A stretch of DNA of 64,000 nucleotides, from the NCBI GenBank assembly GCA_951799445.1, contig OX637288.1, forward strand, positions 34,017,288 to 34,081,287, in the 5' to 3' direction. The notes beneath the pieces were generated by a model. The model did not search any database. It saw nothing but the letters and a program-made list of their open reading frames with translations, and had not been told where the DNA came from. The DNA is from Pseudisothecium myosuroides (taxonomy: Eukaryota > Streptophyta > Bryopsida > Hypnales > Lembophyllaceae). The translations under genes and the position numbers were made by a program. Positions 35,824-50,400 of the stretch are shown piece after piece. How positions within the stretch are numbered: the stretch's first letter is position 1; each line of letters opens with the position of its first letter.

Positions 35824-37619
35824 ATGGCGGGTGTGGTGCAAGGCTCTTGTAAAATGTTGCCTTCCACGATGCGGTTGCCTTCGATTTGGTTCTCGAGTCG
35901 AAGTGCAGCGACCACAATCTGCACAGCTTCCAAAGTCGACCCACCAAACATTGCCCACCTCTGTGAGAAGGCGCGCTTGACACTTACTCCCGACGAGGTA
36001 ATGCTTTAGAAATGTTTTTGGAAACCATCTGAGCAGTCCTCTGAAATTCAAATATTCCCCAATTCATAGCAGTTGTAAGAATTTGCTGATTCCGAACTTT
36101 TCTTCTGCAATTTGACCTTGTTTTTTAAATCCCGGAAATGCTGTTCGCCAACTGTATTCCAGTTTGGAACGAAGTACCATTAGGGTAGAGGATACTATGT
36201 GCGTCATTGTAAGTATTTTAACCGATATGTAGGAGTGTGATTTTGGGAAATGTATTGAGCTGTCAAGAGATCTTGGGATACAAGAGTCAAATCTATTTAG
36301 ATGAAATTTTCCTCACTGTGTAAGAATTTCTTATGCAATTTCAAAGTGATCATCTTTTTCATTCAACGATCAGTGGCTATATACAGTGGCTTATGAGTGC
36401 AATTCCGTATGAATGGATGAGTTGCTGTTGGTTACAGGGGTCAGTCTTGGAGACGGGATCGGTCTCCTATTGGTGTTAGCATCTTCTACTTTACATTCCT
36501 GGCAATGTGTTAGAAAATATCATGTGGAATTGATTGGGACGCACATTTCTTTGAAACAGGTCAAGGATTTTGAACCCCAAATTGGTCGCATTGTTGATTG
36601 GTAAGTCTCCCTTGCTGGTAAGTTCATAGCGTTGAAACCAGTGTTGGACTGGTATCTCCAATGTGTACTTGTCACGCACATGAAACGACCATGGTATCAA
36701 GCTGACGTGCTCTAATGGCCTTGATTTTGCTTCATACCAGACCAACACCGGTTGAAACACCTACCTGCGCGATCCTATGTTTTGGGGGTTGACCAACTTA
36801 GTCTTAAGAATATTGCATTCCTGTGTATTTTGTGCTTGGTGTGTGTAGGGGTCTTTGAATTGAAATCAGAAGGCAGCGTTTGATTGACCAGAGTGTGGGC
36901 TTTTGTTAACAGGTTCGCTCAATTACAAGACATAGACTTGGCCAATGTTGCACCTGCCATTCGAGTTGGTATATAATTTGCTGCTCTGTTTCTTCCATGC
37001 ATTTCTGCATGTTTTCAATATACCACAGTTGGGGAGCAGAAGCATCTGTCATTGCCATGTTATCAGAATTTGCTCGAAATTTGAAATGTTGCTCGACTGA
37101 CATCTTCTGTGACTTTGACAGGCGATATTGACCCTTCAAAGACTCTCAGGCCCGACACAGCAAAAGTATTTGCTGACAGGTACATTCCATATTCACATTC
37201 CTTGTAATTGTTAAGGTAGGAAACCTATTTCAGCCGTTTTGAGTGGTTTACTTATAAAAGTGGAATGCTTTTAATATCCTACAATTTTGAACTATAAAAA
37301 CATCATGTCAAAGTTACTTCAATCAGCTTCCAAAGTTTATTTGTTTTTTTATAGCTTAGGAAAGGGACATTTATAGCAGCCTTGCAAAATGTTTTCCCAA
37401 CTGCTTATGCACTACAGTAATATTTCGGGATTCCTCTTCGTAAAGCTGCACTACGTAATCAACCGTACGAGCCCAAGCCTCGTGTGTTCTCTAATGATGT
37501 ACTCTAATTGGCATACTGTTCTCGTCTCGTTGTGCAGAGAGGCCATGCTGGCAGCTGCTCCAGACCGAGATGGACCTTTCCTCAAAGTTCCAAAAATCAT
37601 GAAAGAAAATCAAGAGTAG
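35824..37619 (+). CDS. GATC: glutamyl-tRNA(Gln) amidotransferase subunit C, organellar
   Basis: Five exons join in frame: 35824-35997, 36560-36600, 36913-36968, 37122-37179 and 37538-37619 (136 residues). GatC holds the GatA and GatB subunits together in the GatCAB complex, which converts Glu-tRNA-Gln to Gln-tRNA-Gln in chloroplasts and mitochondria. The first about 38 residues are basic and Ser/Thr-rich like an organelle presequence. The conserved body follows: P-x-IAHLCEKARLTLTPDE, IGRIVDWFAQLQDIDLANVAP, LRPD and the C-terminal FLKVPKIM. Length is normal for plant GatC. The gene shares its upstream region with the CPBP gene and converges with REV3. Confidence 0.9.
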
Positions 37620-38448
37620 AGCAGCAGTTCCATTTCCATTTTTTGTGAATTGAAATGCATTTGGTGTATGGAAAGAGTTGAATACGTTAGGTCGTGACAT
37701 TAATGTAGATGATGATTTTTAATGATCAGTTTTGATTGGCCAATACCTGAAACTGGTTGAAATATGTGAACCACATAGTTATATTCCATTGCAATGTGTT
37801 TCTCACAGCCACAATACTCGTACATCATTCTTGAGGGGCTGCTCAACACGTTTGGAAATGAAACCCGAAATCACTTTGTGGACAATCTTGAGCTCATCTT
37901 AGGAGGGAGGTACCAAAAGAAGAGGAAGCAGACAAGTGCTGGCCGCACACTAAATGCCATTCAAGCTCTACAGTGAGCAACAGACTTTTGAGTTTTTTTG
38001 GGGGGTCATCATCTACAATGAAAAAGATTGAGGTCTCACAACAGCTAAAGAATAGTAAACATTTTTTTTGTTTCTGGTGTATTCACTAGATGCTTCATAA
38101 GCAACCACAGTCTATATAAGTGCTAGCATCCAATGACTAAAAAAATTTCGCAAGTCTTTCAAAATAATCGCAACAAACTTTACCAAGGTAGAACAAATGA
38201 AAACTTCCATCTTTTAAAGTAATGTAAGGAAGAACATTATCGAGTCTTCCAAATGAATGAGCTCTGTTTTAAGCTTCTTTCTAAGAGCATGTGCAAATTG
38301 AAATCGACTGCACAATCTTTCCTAACGCTACGCACAACCTGTATGACATTTTCAGTAAAACTTTCTACATCGCTAATTTCGACATGAAACTATTAGTACA
38401 AGCTAATACCCGTGTTGATTTTTACATGAATGTACAAGTTTTTTGATC
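37620..38448. other. convergent 3' flanks of GatC and REV3
   Basis: An acceptor-like TTCTCACAG is followed by a 60-codon frame at 37794-37976 (with the basic run YQKKRKQTSAGR) that I cannot relate to any family. It may be chance or an alternative 3' exon. The remainder holds the REV3 3' UTR. Confidence 0.35.
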
Positions 38449-41400
38449 CTAGAATAGCTCAGAACCAAAATCAAGAAAGCATGTAGGATAATATCCACAA
38501 TTGGCAGAGACGGTTGACAAAGCCTGGAACTCCTTCTGGACTTTGAACCGCTCAAAAAAAATCGGGCAATCAAGGGAGACACATGAAATGTGGCCCTCTG
38601 GCCCTCCGTCACCTCCACCACAATGTCGACAGATCTGTCACATGAATCCGCTCGTCAGTGCAAAGCTGCCTACCGAAGTCTAGAAATTTGCATCAACGCA
38701 AGTGGCAAAGTAGAGGATACTAAAACCGTCAGGGACCTGATCCCGTCTACCAACAGCATCAACATCTTTTCATGCACTTGGTTGGACTTATTAGCAAATG
38801 CTGTAAGCATGACTCAGCTGAATGTCTATGACCACTGATCACTGAATACAAATGGGTCCCTTCAGCAGTGGTCTACAACCTCCAACATTGAATGGTAGCA
38901 TAAGGAATTCATGCAAAATGATAAAAATTTGATGTCAAGAGTTTGCTTCTACCCAAAGTGATCTCTATACTTTATAGTGATCTCCAAAATTCACACTAGT
39001 ACATATTGGTTAAATTGCAAAAAGTGACGCTCATAGAAACCTCTACACCTTATAGTGATAAACAAGAGCAAGCCAGTTTACAATCATTGACCACATGCAC
39101 AGAATATCAACTGCATTCAACATGGTTTAGGGACACGTACCGCTTCTAGGTGTTTGAACTCCTTCTCCAACTGAGCAGTTTGTGTGGTCAAGACAGAGAC
39201 GACAGCTTGAGGGTTAGCAACACAGGAAGAGCAAATCAGTTGAGAACCTCGCATCAACTCCCCGCATACCGAGCAATGCTGAGACAAGTAGTAGTGGTCA
39301 ATTGTTCCTTTAATTAGACCTCCCTTGCTGCCTCTTTCTACCTCAGTCCCAGGGTTGGAAGTTGTTATCTTTCCGGAACGCTTTGAAGTCGGGGGCCTGT
39401 AAACCCGAGGCAATTCAGCATACCACTGTCGCAAATCTGCTCCCACAAGTCCAAAAACTCTCTGCAACGCAGGAATGATCTGTTTGGTGATGTAATACGT
39501 GTCATGGAGACGTAATCCGTTAGCCAGCATTACGTGAGGGTCGACTACCACGTCAGACAGACGGGCGCCAGGCTCTCCGTGCACGACAACATACGGGATT
39601 CTCTCTGCATAACGTGGCTCTGCCCGAGGGTCCAGTGACATTGCCTTGGAAGCCACTATGGCAGCAGCCGGCAGGACAGAAGCTCGTGCACTGTATGTCC
39701 CCAGTCGCACTTCCTTTGCAAAAACGAAATCACGAAGTGAGACACGGCCACTAACGATTTTCCCCCACTGCCGCTGGAGGTAAGCCTTTACCTGTGAAAC
39801 AGAAGAGGAAACCATCATTCAGCTCGAGTTATGATGCGTCACACAGACAATGAACATAGAATACAATGAAGGCTATTTTTAAACAGCGAAACACTAGTTC
39901 CAGATATTTCCATATTGCAGTAAAATATCAGCAAGGAAATTAACTATGTTTAGTGATTGCTGGTCCATTGAGTAAGATAGAGGATACTAAACAGTAATAC
40001 CGTCTCCCCGGTTACCAACAGCAACTCATCTATTCATACACTCGTTTGGCGATTAATTAGCAAGAGGTGTACACATGCCTAGGCAAAATGCCTATAGCCA
40101 CTCATCTTTGAATGGAAAAGGGATATCTGTCACTTAGCGTGGCCTGAAACCTCCCACTTTGAATAATTGCATAAGAAAATTCATACACATTGATAGAACT
40201 CAAAAGATTTGGCACTTGTGCACAAATTCGCAGCTCTACAGTGCTCTCTCAAAGAAAGCACACTCCTACATATGTTAAAACGCTTTAAGAGATGCAAATA
40301 TTATCCTATACCTTATTCCAGAAGAACTACCAAACTTAGAAACGGACCTGTGATAGATCTTGAGTCTCAAATAAAGTTCGCAGGGATCGCTCCAATGTCT
40401 TGGCAACAGCTGCACAGCTATCACGACGTATGGTTTCGATGCCCTTGGCATCGAAGGTTGGATGAAGTTGGCCCGGACTTTCGTAACTGTAACCCACGTA
40501 TCTCTTCTTGGTGAGAAGTACACAAGGGTGGTAGACCTTCTCCATCTTCAAGGTAACTGGGTTGGGGTTCATGGCTGTTACAGCAGCCGCAATCTCCTGC
40601 CCTATTTTGAATGCTTCCTCTCTTGTGCGCCCTTCCAGATGCACAAACATGCTGCGTCAAACCAAAAGGAAACCACACAAAGTGAGAAAATCTGTAAACA
40701 AAATATGTCGATTTTGAATAACAAATTTCTGATGAGGCCAAATTTCTTATCATAAAAATCAGTGCAGGACATTACGTGTTAGTCAACGACATAATTTGAT
40801 TGGACAAACGAAAATCCACATATGCCCTCGAACGGTTCCAAAAATATCTGAGGACCAGTTTGGGGTTCTTGGTCCTTTAGGGGTTAAATGACAAAAGAAA
40901 GCAATCAGACATCGAACTTTATGTTTATGTCGTGTGCAGTAAGATATTAGCTTGCCTGTCCGTGTCACCATAAACAACCCGAGCATCCCAGCGTTTCGTC
41001 GTGTTAACAAGGTGTATGGCGCGTTCAAGTGTAAGACGCCCGCATTGAACAATGCTGTCAGCAAGCTCGGCGCATGGCATTCGACCACTAAACCCCGCTG
41101 CAGTGTATCCATAAGTCACGTTTGCGATCAACTTCAGTGCAAACTGCCTTGCATTCAAGACCTGCACCAATATAGAAGACAAAGTCAAGATAGGATAATT
41201 GAGCATTCTGCGTAATGACTTATATTACAGTACTCCTAATAACCACCAATAGTCTTGAGACCTTAAGCATATGTAAACTGAAAGAAAGAAAACCTCCATA
41301 CGGTTGAACAAGCAAAACCTTCTGATCCAAAGATCGTACCCTTTGCAAAACCTTCTGATCCAAAGATAACTTCTTCATCGCCTGCTTGACCATTATTCGT

Positions 41401-44400
41401 GTCGAGAGAATCTCTGAAAGCAGCCTCGGCACCACCCCTTGACGCACCTGCCACATTCGAGGTGAAATTAGTGGACTCAACTACTCTTGAAGTTACTACC
41501 TCCAACATCGTCAAATTAAATGGGTTTACGCACAAACCGATGTCACCAGACATTACATGGAAAAGAATGATACGAGGGAATAGTGAAATTGAGACTTGGT
41601 ATTACCTCTGGAGGAATATACATGACACCATTTGGCGTTATTGTCAGGATGTCCTTGAGTTCCTGCAACAGACCCGGTGGGATCGGCAGATTTGTGACAC
41701 CCAGGACCTTTGGGTTGTTGGAGACTATTTTACCCAAGCAAGTTGAAAAGCACAAATTGTATGCGATGATCATGGACGGGTACAGCGACTGAAAATCCAG
41801 AACCACCACTGGACTGGTGTAAAATCTCGACTCAGGTTCCATCACGAGTGGCAGGCATTCCATCGCTGGTTGAGCAGCAACCTGTAACCAAGGATGATGC
41901 ACAATTATCATACAGAACTGATTCCTAGTAAACACCAGCTTGGATCAATCGTAGATTCTACACAGAAACTATTGTCCAGTATAGTCTCCACTCCCTTCAA
42001 GGTAACTCGAAAACATGGGAGATTAGAATGAATGTTGATCTCAATGAATTAAGCAAGAACTGAAGAATACCTGCTGTCTACTTGGAGACAGAAGAAGGAA
42101 ATTTTGAGTGTGAGCTAGCCGCAGCATCATAGATTCCACTCGATACTGTGAACCACGAGAGAACACCGAATAGAAATCTATACCAAATACCCGTGCCAGC
42201 TCCGCAGTTCGATTCAGCTGCCAGGAAACATCCGTAACAGAACTTAAAACCCAAAAGCACCAGGAACGCCCAGAATGGGGACCATATTCTTCTAGCACTT
42301 CTGAGGGGTTCATAAGTGCACTTTCATTTGTTTGATTTCATCTATTTTTCAATTAACACATGCAATATTCTTCATTCATTCTGGAGATATAACATGTAGC
42401 CTGCACTGTAATTTTCACAAACTTATCAATCAAATTGACCATTTTAAAACCATGAAATCTCTGTCCTTAACCATCCAAGCAAACAAGCATGAAAGTTCGA
42501 GAGGCAAACGAAGAAGACCATCACCAGGTCAAGTTGGTCCATGATCTCAAAATTGAGTTTTGCCCTGTCCATGTAATGATGTATACACCGATGTCTTCCT
42601 TGGCCAGGACCGCGAGCAAACCACCTGGTCAGAGTGCGCCAAGGATTCCGAGGCACCCTCCTCCGAAGTACAGCTTCAGCAACTGCCTCAAGAGTGTAAA
42701 TACCTAGCTTCACCTCGCCACGCATGATCCTCCACAAATTCAATACTATGCGACCGCCCACGAAGAGGCCACTTCCGTTCGTCCGGCCCCATTCATCTGT
42801 GATTACACTGTCTGCCACCCCTGTCTCCAAAGGGATCATATCGGAAAACACCGAGTTCCGAAGTTCCTGAACCTTAGGATGGCCATCTTCAGAGTTAGTG
42901 TCAACCTCCGCATCAGTCTTGGAGCTATGAGGTTGTGCTTTTGGAGGAGTACGAGAAAGCTCCTTCAAAAGACCGACCCCCAGATTCGCGGCTCTTTCAG
43001 CCAACAGGCCCAAAGAGCATCCTTGAACCTCCCAGCCCACCAGCATGTCAGGGTCGCACAGGCGGACAAGGCGGATGAAGCACTTGAGAAGGTTGAGTTC
43101 GTCGGCGAGGTAGAGAATGCTACAGCCTGCAACACCGTCGACATTTCTGCAACATACGGTAGAGGATACTAAAACCGTCAGGGCCTGATCCCGTCTTCTA
43201 TCCTGACCTATGTTACCAACAGCAACTCACCTATTCATAGACTTGGTTCGCCTTCAATTAGCAAGTGGTGTAAACATGACTTGGCTCAATGTCTATGTCC
43301 ATTTTTGAATGGAAATTGGATTGTCACATATACTAGTCTAAAACCTTCCATTCTGAAATTGTAAAGAAATCATAGATAGTGATAAAAAAAAATGATCTGA
43401 ACAGTTTTGGCTCTCATACCCCAAAGCGACCTCAATCAAATCTACCCCCAAAGCACACAGCTAAATATGTTAAAATGCTTTAAGTGACGGAAATAGTAAA
43501 CCCTACCATAACAGCGAGAATGAGTATGTTCATTTGAAAGTCTGAAGCCACTGATGCAGTCACTTAGCTTGAATATACGAGGGGCATGCACACTGTTTGA
43601 AGATATCATGGAGCATGCAAATATGCAGATCACTCAATACTACCTCAGAGGCAGGATACTAGCTTCCAGCATGTCAAGGCGTCAAGCAATATTTACTGGT
43701 AGTAAACGTAGGACAAGAGCTTACTTCGAAGAAGAAGTAGCCTTCGCATCAACAAGTAGAACGACGGTCTGATTGTTGAGATGGCCCCGCGTCTCGTCAT
43801 CGTATTGAATATCGACAACTACCATCCCAACCGCGTCATAACGAGGGTCTGGACGTAAATTCCCTCGTGTTTCTGAATGTACCTGCCATCAGGATAAAGC
43901 GACGAGTTTCAAAAACTCCCTTGCCATCCTTAGACACTCCTGTAATGAGATAGAAGCGTCAGAAAAGTACCTCGATGCTCATCAACGTAATCTGCTGACC
44001 CGCCCCTACGCTTGCAGGATCCCGGAATCCAGATTGACTGAGGGGTGTCATCTGCCCTTTCAGAGGAGACGGAGCTGTAATCTGAGACACATCACGCCAG
44101 CGTAATGCTGATTTTGGAACATCTTTCGAAGTCCCTGCAAACTGTTTCTCTTTGGATACTTCACCCTTAACTTCACTCTGCACAACATGCAACAGCAACA
44201 CGGGAATTTCATTGACAGAGCAGAGGAAACAAGACAAGGAGAAATGTAAACAGAGTTCCCGAAACTTAGTTGCACTCCAGACAAACTGCCCAGAAAAATT
44301 GGGCCTACCTTAGCAAGAGGTGGTGGAGGATTGATTCGCAGGTCTAGCGATGCCTGAGCAGTCACACTCTTCCCCTTCTGTACACTAGTTTGCAGCAATT

Positions 44401-47400
44401 TGGACTCAGGTTCACCATCCTTGAAATCTGGAGTATCCACAGGGGTAGTTGCACCTGAACTGACTGGAGGATTCGAATGAGGAGATTTGGAGCCGGGAGT
44501 CCTTCGTGCATCAGCATAGCTACTTCTCCTAGTAGATCTACTTGTTCTTACGTACTCTTGTGATCCAGGAAGGTCGGAACCCATCGGAGTAGCCAACACA
44601 TGCATTTCATCATATTTAGGTGAAGCTGGTCGGAAAAATTCCATGTCTTCTTCACCTGGGAGGCTCTCCTGGGTGGACCTGTTGCTTCCAGCCTCATCAA
44701 TGGGTACAAGTTTTCCCGTGTTGGCATCCATGGTAAACACCCGTTCTCCACGAGAGGTCAAATGCTTTTCAGCCTCTGTACCATGATTCTTCGAGAGCCA
44801 TTGCTGGACAGCAAGTCGGCTAGGAGGAGGTCTGGCAGGAGTCAGAAGAAATGACACAGAGCCATCATTCTCAAAATGACAGGGAATCCCCATTCCAGGC
44901 CTCAGGTCCGCAGGCTTGGATTTTAGCTCCGCACGGCTGATGCTAAATCTACTTTTCTTATTTTCGGCCCCAAATAAGAACGGAGGCAAGTCATGAGAAT
45001 CTTTCGATTTCACTGTCAAGAAGACCATAGGAGAAATCAATGCTTCATTAACATCATAGCAAATTTCAAAGAAAAATAAAACAAGAGAAATCACATAAAA
45101 TCTAATTAGTTGGAAAAATAGGATGTAGATTGAAAAGCAGACAATTGCGCCACAAATTAACTCACCATCAAAAATCAAGCCTGCAGAGACTGTGGGTCGC
45201 CCAGGTACATCCTTCGAGTTTCCATAAAAAACTCCTCCGTAATCCACACCTCTGAGATTGTACTGGCCAAGAGTATCCACGAGTGCGTCCCTAGATGGCG
45301 GTTTCTGGTGAAATCTGACGGGGATTAAGGTATCAGTTTCCCTTTCCAGTGCGCTAAGTTCCCTTGGCTGTAGAGCAGAATTGTTGCCTTTAGAGGTAGC
45401 AACTTCTAAAACCTTTTCAGATTCCCTCTCTTTAGTATCTGCGCTGGATGTACAGCCTTTTGACTCGTCTAAAATACCAGTTGACTCGGGTTGACCGGTA
45501 GTAGGTCCCAAAAGATTGCGTTTCTCTTGCTCAGGCTCTAAACTCAATTTACGAATCCCTATGCCAAGCTTCGCTCGAACAACTTGCCACCTCGACTTCA
45601 AGGAGAAAGTCGACTTCAACTCGTCTCCTCGTTCTATGGAGGCACCTTCTGCTGCATGTTTTTCATCAACTATCGTACCAGTCCTATTTGCTCCGCCCAT
45701 AACAGTGCATACCCCTGGAGTACTCATCTGCTCTGTCCCGGCTGGAAGTTGTCGCACTTCAGGTATCTCCATCGAGAAATCGATGTTTACATGATCCTTA
45801 GAAGGGACAACTTGCGGAGAGTCAGCCTCTACAATTCTAGATCCTACATCACTCACCGGAGGAACTTGTGCTTCTTCAACGCGTACCATATCTTCACCCC
45901 TGCGAGATGGAGCGACTCCGTCCGAATGCGTTGATAATTCGGGCTTGATATTAGGCAGTCTCGCCTGTAAATCTTCATCATTTGAAGCATCTGTACCCTC
46001 ATCACTAGTATCTAACCTGTGAGAGCTTCCAAACTCATCACCCCAGTCGAAACTATCTTCACTGATGTCCGACATATCAGTGAAAAGCAGTTCTGCAGCT
46101 TCAGTGCCTTCCTTTCTGGGAACTGAATCGTCATTTCCATTCATGCCAAGCATAGGAGGAGGTTCTTTCGGACTTTTATAATGCTCTTCGTTCTCAGGTC
46201 TTTCCGTCTTTCCGGGCACCAAAGCTGCGTCAACATGTACAGAGATGTTGGCTTGGGACAGGTCACCAACTACATCTTCTCGTTCTCGAACAAGAACTGT
46301 TCCAAGGAATTCGTCTTCAATGTCTTCTGGCTCCGACTCAACTTCTCTCTGAATGACCTCATGTTTCATTCTCCACATTATTTCATGCTCCACTAACTGA
46401 GTCTCAATAAAGTGGGTTTCCTGTTCGAGATCTTCGACTTCATCTTCATTGACGTCAAGATTCGAGACTTGAATGTTCTGCAAGGTCGATAAATTCCCAG
46501 AAATCTCCTTCACAACCTCGGCCCAAGATAGTCTCGCTCCTTCCAAAAGGATTAAGTTGTCACGCACATCTGCTCCATGTAGCAAATCCAAATCTCCGGA
46601 TTGCAACCTGCCTTCTTTCTCATCAGCTAGATCAGGACTGGAATCAAGTAAGAGGTCCTCAGATTCCTTCACTTGAGTCAGCAGTACATCCTCTCCAAGC
46701 CAAACTTCATCCTCCAGAACTTGAGAATGAACTTGAATACTCTCAAGACCTCCAGGATTTTGCACATGGGGATTTCTCCCACCTCCACAATCCCGATCAT
46801 CACCAGTTTGAAGAAAGTCATCCCACTTAACTGACGAATTTTCAATCTTGAGAGGCAAGGGATTCTTTTCAAGACGCTGGTCTAAGCTTCTCGATTCAAC
46901 TACATCTTCACCAGGATAGATAGAGCCAGTGTCGATGTTTTGCTGCAACGTTCCTCCTCCCTCAGATTCAAGTTTCAAATCCTGTGAACTCCTAGCTATT
47001 TGTTCAGCATCCATATTCACTTGTGGATGTACCCGGAGCTCCGAAGTCTGCCTCACATCTCGTCGTTCTGTAATGCCCTGATCTGGTGCCACTATATCTT
47101 CCACCTCTACCTTAACTTTTTCAAATCTCTGCCCTGACAGCACTATATTCTGCTTGATCACCTCTTGTTCTTGAGATTCAGAATCTTCTGGAATGGAACC
47201 TTGACTCTTGACAATCCCCAATCCACCAAAAGACTGCTCCCCTTCGCTCTGACTCCCTAAAATGGAACTGCCTCCCGAGAGAGAGGAGTCCTTATTACTT
47301 CGCAACTGCCTCTCCCGTTTCCTCCTCATCAATGCTCGTAAAGAGACTTCCGAGCCTTTTGCCTTCTCGTCCGTGGACAGATCTGTTCGTTGTCCTCGCG

Positions 47401-50400
47401 CTCCTCCTGCTTCGGCCACCCGACTTGCCTCCTTTCGAAGGTTAGCTCCATCCCTCCGGGGTGCAGCTTCCCGCTTACTGACCCTTGGCTCCTTTTTCTC
47501 TTGCTTTACAGTTGTTGGTAGAGATGGAACGCCCATTAGTGGCAGCAAGCCCCATACAGGTCGCTTTGAAACGTCTTTCTCCTTTTGACTGTCCTTCTTG
47601 GTGCTTCGATGTGAGCCAAGACGAATTCGCTTCGGCTCCGGCAGGAAATCAGATTCTGTTTCGTCGTCATCAGCGCCATCATTTTGAGGTATTCGTAGAA
47701 AAGGTCGTTGATTTTTCTGTACAGTATTATGAAGAGGGTCTTCGACCCGAAAAATGACATGGGGATCTGCAGTCGCACCTCTTGTTTTCAATGTATTTAA
47801 ATGTTCAGTATACCTGTCAAATAAATCGCCATGTGGAGATAAATTCTCACACGCATCGCTTGCACCATCTAGTTGTGGAATAGTTCCTCCTCGGCTTATC
47901 CTACCTCTTTGTACAATAGCCACATCTTCAAGATCAATCTCAAGAAGGGCAGCTTCAAGGTCCTCATCCCCGTCGCCTTCCTCGCAATCGTCATTGTTCA
48001 CGCAGTCAAGAATTTCCTGACATTCTTTCTGCGTAGCTTGTTCAAATCTAGAGAGTGCCTGTAGCATGGCGGCTTCCATACTTGGTGACTCCCACGTTTG
48101 ACTAAAGACTCTTCCAATTTCCAATGCTTCCTCATCAACTTCATCCCCCGATTCACCCATATCATGCTCTTGAGATGCACCCATCCATTCTAATAGCTCC
48201 GCCACCTCTTGCTCTGCTTCCTGATTTCACAAGAACAATTCAAAAACCATTCCTCCAAAAAAATCGAGCGTAACCCATATAGATTCAACGCAAGAAACCA
48301 TGCACAAAACGTAACCCCTACAGGACCAAGAGGCTCAAATTTTGAGTAGGTCATCTGGGAACTTTGATTGATTTATTCATTGACCAATAGATGCAATGCA
48401 TTTCATTGATTCTGGTGCTATGAATTTGGCCTCCTTTCAATTACATTTCTTACAAAATAATCAATTAAACTGATGATTCTCAAACCATGAATCCTTGGTC
48501 CTCTAGGGATCAAATTGGTATTGATTCAAGGAGGAAAGGTCAACCTAGAAATAAGAACAAATAACAAACATCGATAAATTCTATAACTAATCACCTTAGT
48601 GGTGGACTTCTAAACGTTCCGTACCTGAGAGGCACGACCCTGTGGTGTAAGTTGGCTACGAATAACGTGCTCATTAATCAGCTCGTCTTGACTCCCCAAA
48701 GACTTTTCCCCACTCGACACCCCGTCTTCATCATTGAGCCATCCCTGCACACCAATACTCTTTGTATCCAGTCTTGGATCCAGCTCCTCCTGTAGTCCCA
48801 TCTCAGACCTCACCGTGTTGGCCGCTTGTGAACCCTCCAGCAGCATCTCCTGTGTGCTTTTGAGAAACTGTTCGTTCCGAAGTTCAAAATGGTGAACCCT
48901 CTCCTCCTCCTGGACAATCTGGAAAAGAGAATCACGAAGAGCTTGCTCCAAGGCTGACGGAGGTGGAAGAAAGCGGTCAGGTGAGGGTCGAGTCGCAGAC
49001 GCAACTCCAGCTGGTCCATTTTCTCCAGTCCTGAGTCGCTCTTCCTGTGAACAATACTACTTTTAATGCCAACTACGCTACAAAACTCTACAGGACCAAG
49101 AGGACCAAAGTTAAAGCCTCGTGCTTGTAAGCAATTTAGAGTAGGTCATATGGAGTTTTTCTTTCGAACAGTTTTCGTTTAGTTTATGATCAATACATGC
49201 ATTATTCTAGTGATAAACAATTTTGTCAATCTGAATTCAATTTTTCACAACATGATCAATCGACTTGGGCATTTTCAAACTATGAATCCGAGGTCCTTTA
49301 GCGGTTCAAATCGAAGGCAGAAAATGAAGGCCATCAGATGTCAAACAGCCTGGGCTGCTATAAGCAGACAAACTTGAAATAGTGCGAACTTACTTCCCAC
49401 ATAGGCGTCAAGGACTGAACCAATTTGGTCGCAGGTCCCGCCTCATGAAGAGGCATAAACACCAATTCTTGCCGATTGAGTATGTCTGCGAACCACGCAT
49501 CACCGATTTTAATAAGAGAACACAACATACCTAAACTACAGTACTCGAATAAGAAAGATCACGGGGAGAATTTGCACCTTCCACGGATGCATCAACCTCC
49601 AGTTCGCATGTGCTGTGTCTTCCAAATGGGCCACCAGTGGAGTAATGCGAGGGCCAGACCCAGTGAGCAGGAATGGAAGACCCTACCCATGCACGTGCTT
49701 GAGTCCTACCCTCTGGGCCAGACCCTGCCCATTCAGTGGTCGGCGGGGTTGTTTCCATCGAGGACGCTTCCTTAGACTGAGATACCCTACGATTCGCATC
49801 GGCTGGGGTTGCAGTCTGTTGAGGAATTGGCATGAATTCGGATTTCAGTTGTTGTATTACATGCATAGTGCCAGAAGGCCTCTCAGGGACGGGTCGTCGG
49901 AACTTCACACTGGAGAGGTGGATAAAGCTCATACCAGCCAGATTTTGATCAATCTGCGCAGAAACAGGTGTGAATGACTAAAATACTGATTCATATAATC
50001 TTAACAGACTGACATTCATTCTTTAGAAAGCGTACAGAACGTGGATATCTACAGAATTAAGCATTCATATGATAATTTCTAAACGTGAATCAACTCAATG
50101 TCCTCAGGTGGCTCTGAGCTTGAGCATTTCGCCCAAGCTACTTTGATACAACAATGTCGGACTAACATGTACAGAGATTTTCCAGATGTATTATAGTAAG
50201 TCATATCACATACCAAAAGTTGGAGCAAGTAGGAAATGTGTGATTCATGTGGCTGAAACTTGCGATTCATTATGCCTCCACCCTGCATTCATACTACGAC
50301 AATGGTCAAAACAGTAGGGAAAGCAGACATAAGTGAAGCATTGACTCCCATGAATCTTCAGCTATCATAAATTTAGCTAATACATCAAATTCTACAAATG

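Noticed and set aside
36186..36240. A family E MITE start (TAGAGGATACTA) in GatC intron 1
   Set aside because: Similarity ends after about 12 bases.
44060..48205. One continuous 1,381-codon frame on the minus strand
   Set aside because: It reads through a clear 153-nt intron and past a donor at 44309. Family alignment and phase support splitting it.
49531..49577. Extension of REV3 exon 8 to the donor before GTATGTTG near 49529
   Set aside because: That end includes an in-frame stop. The donor at 49578 gives the expected V-D-A-S-V-E-D-I-L-N order and correct phase.
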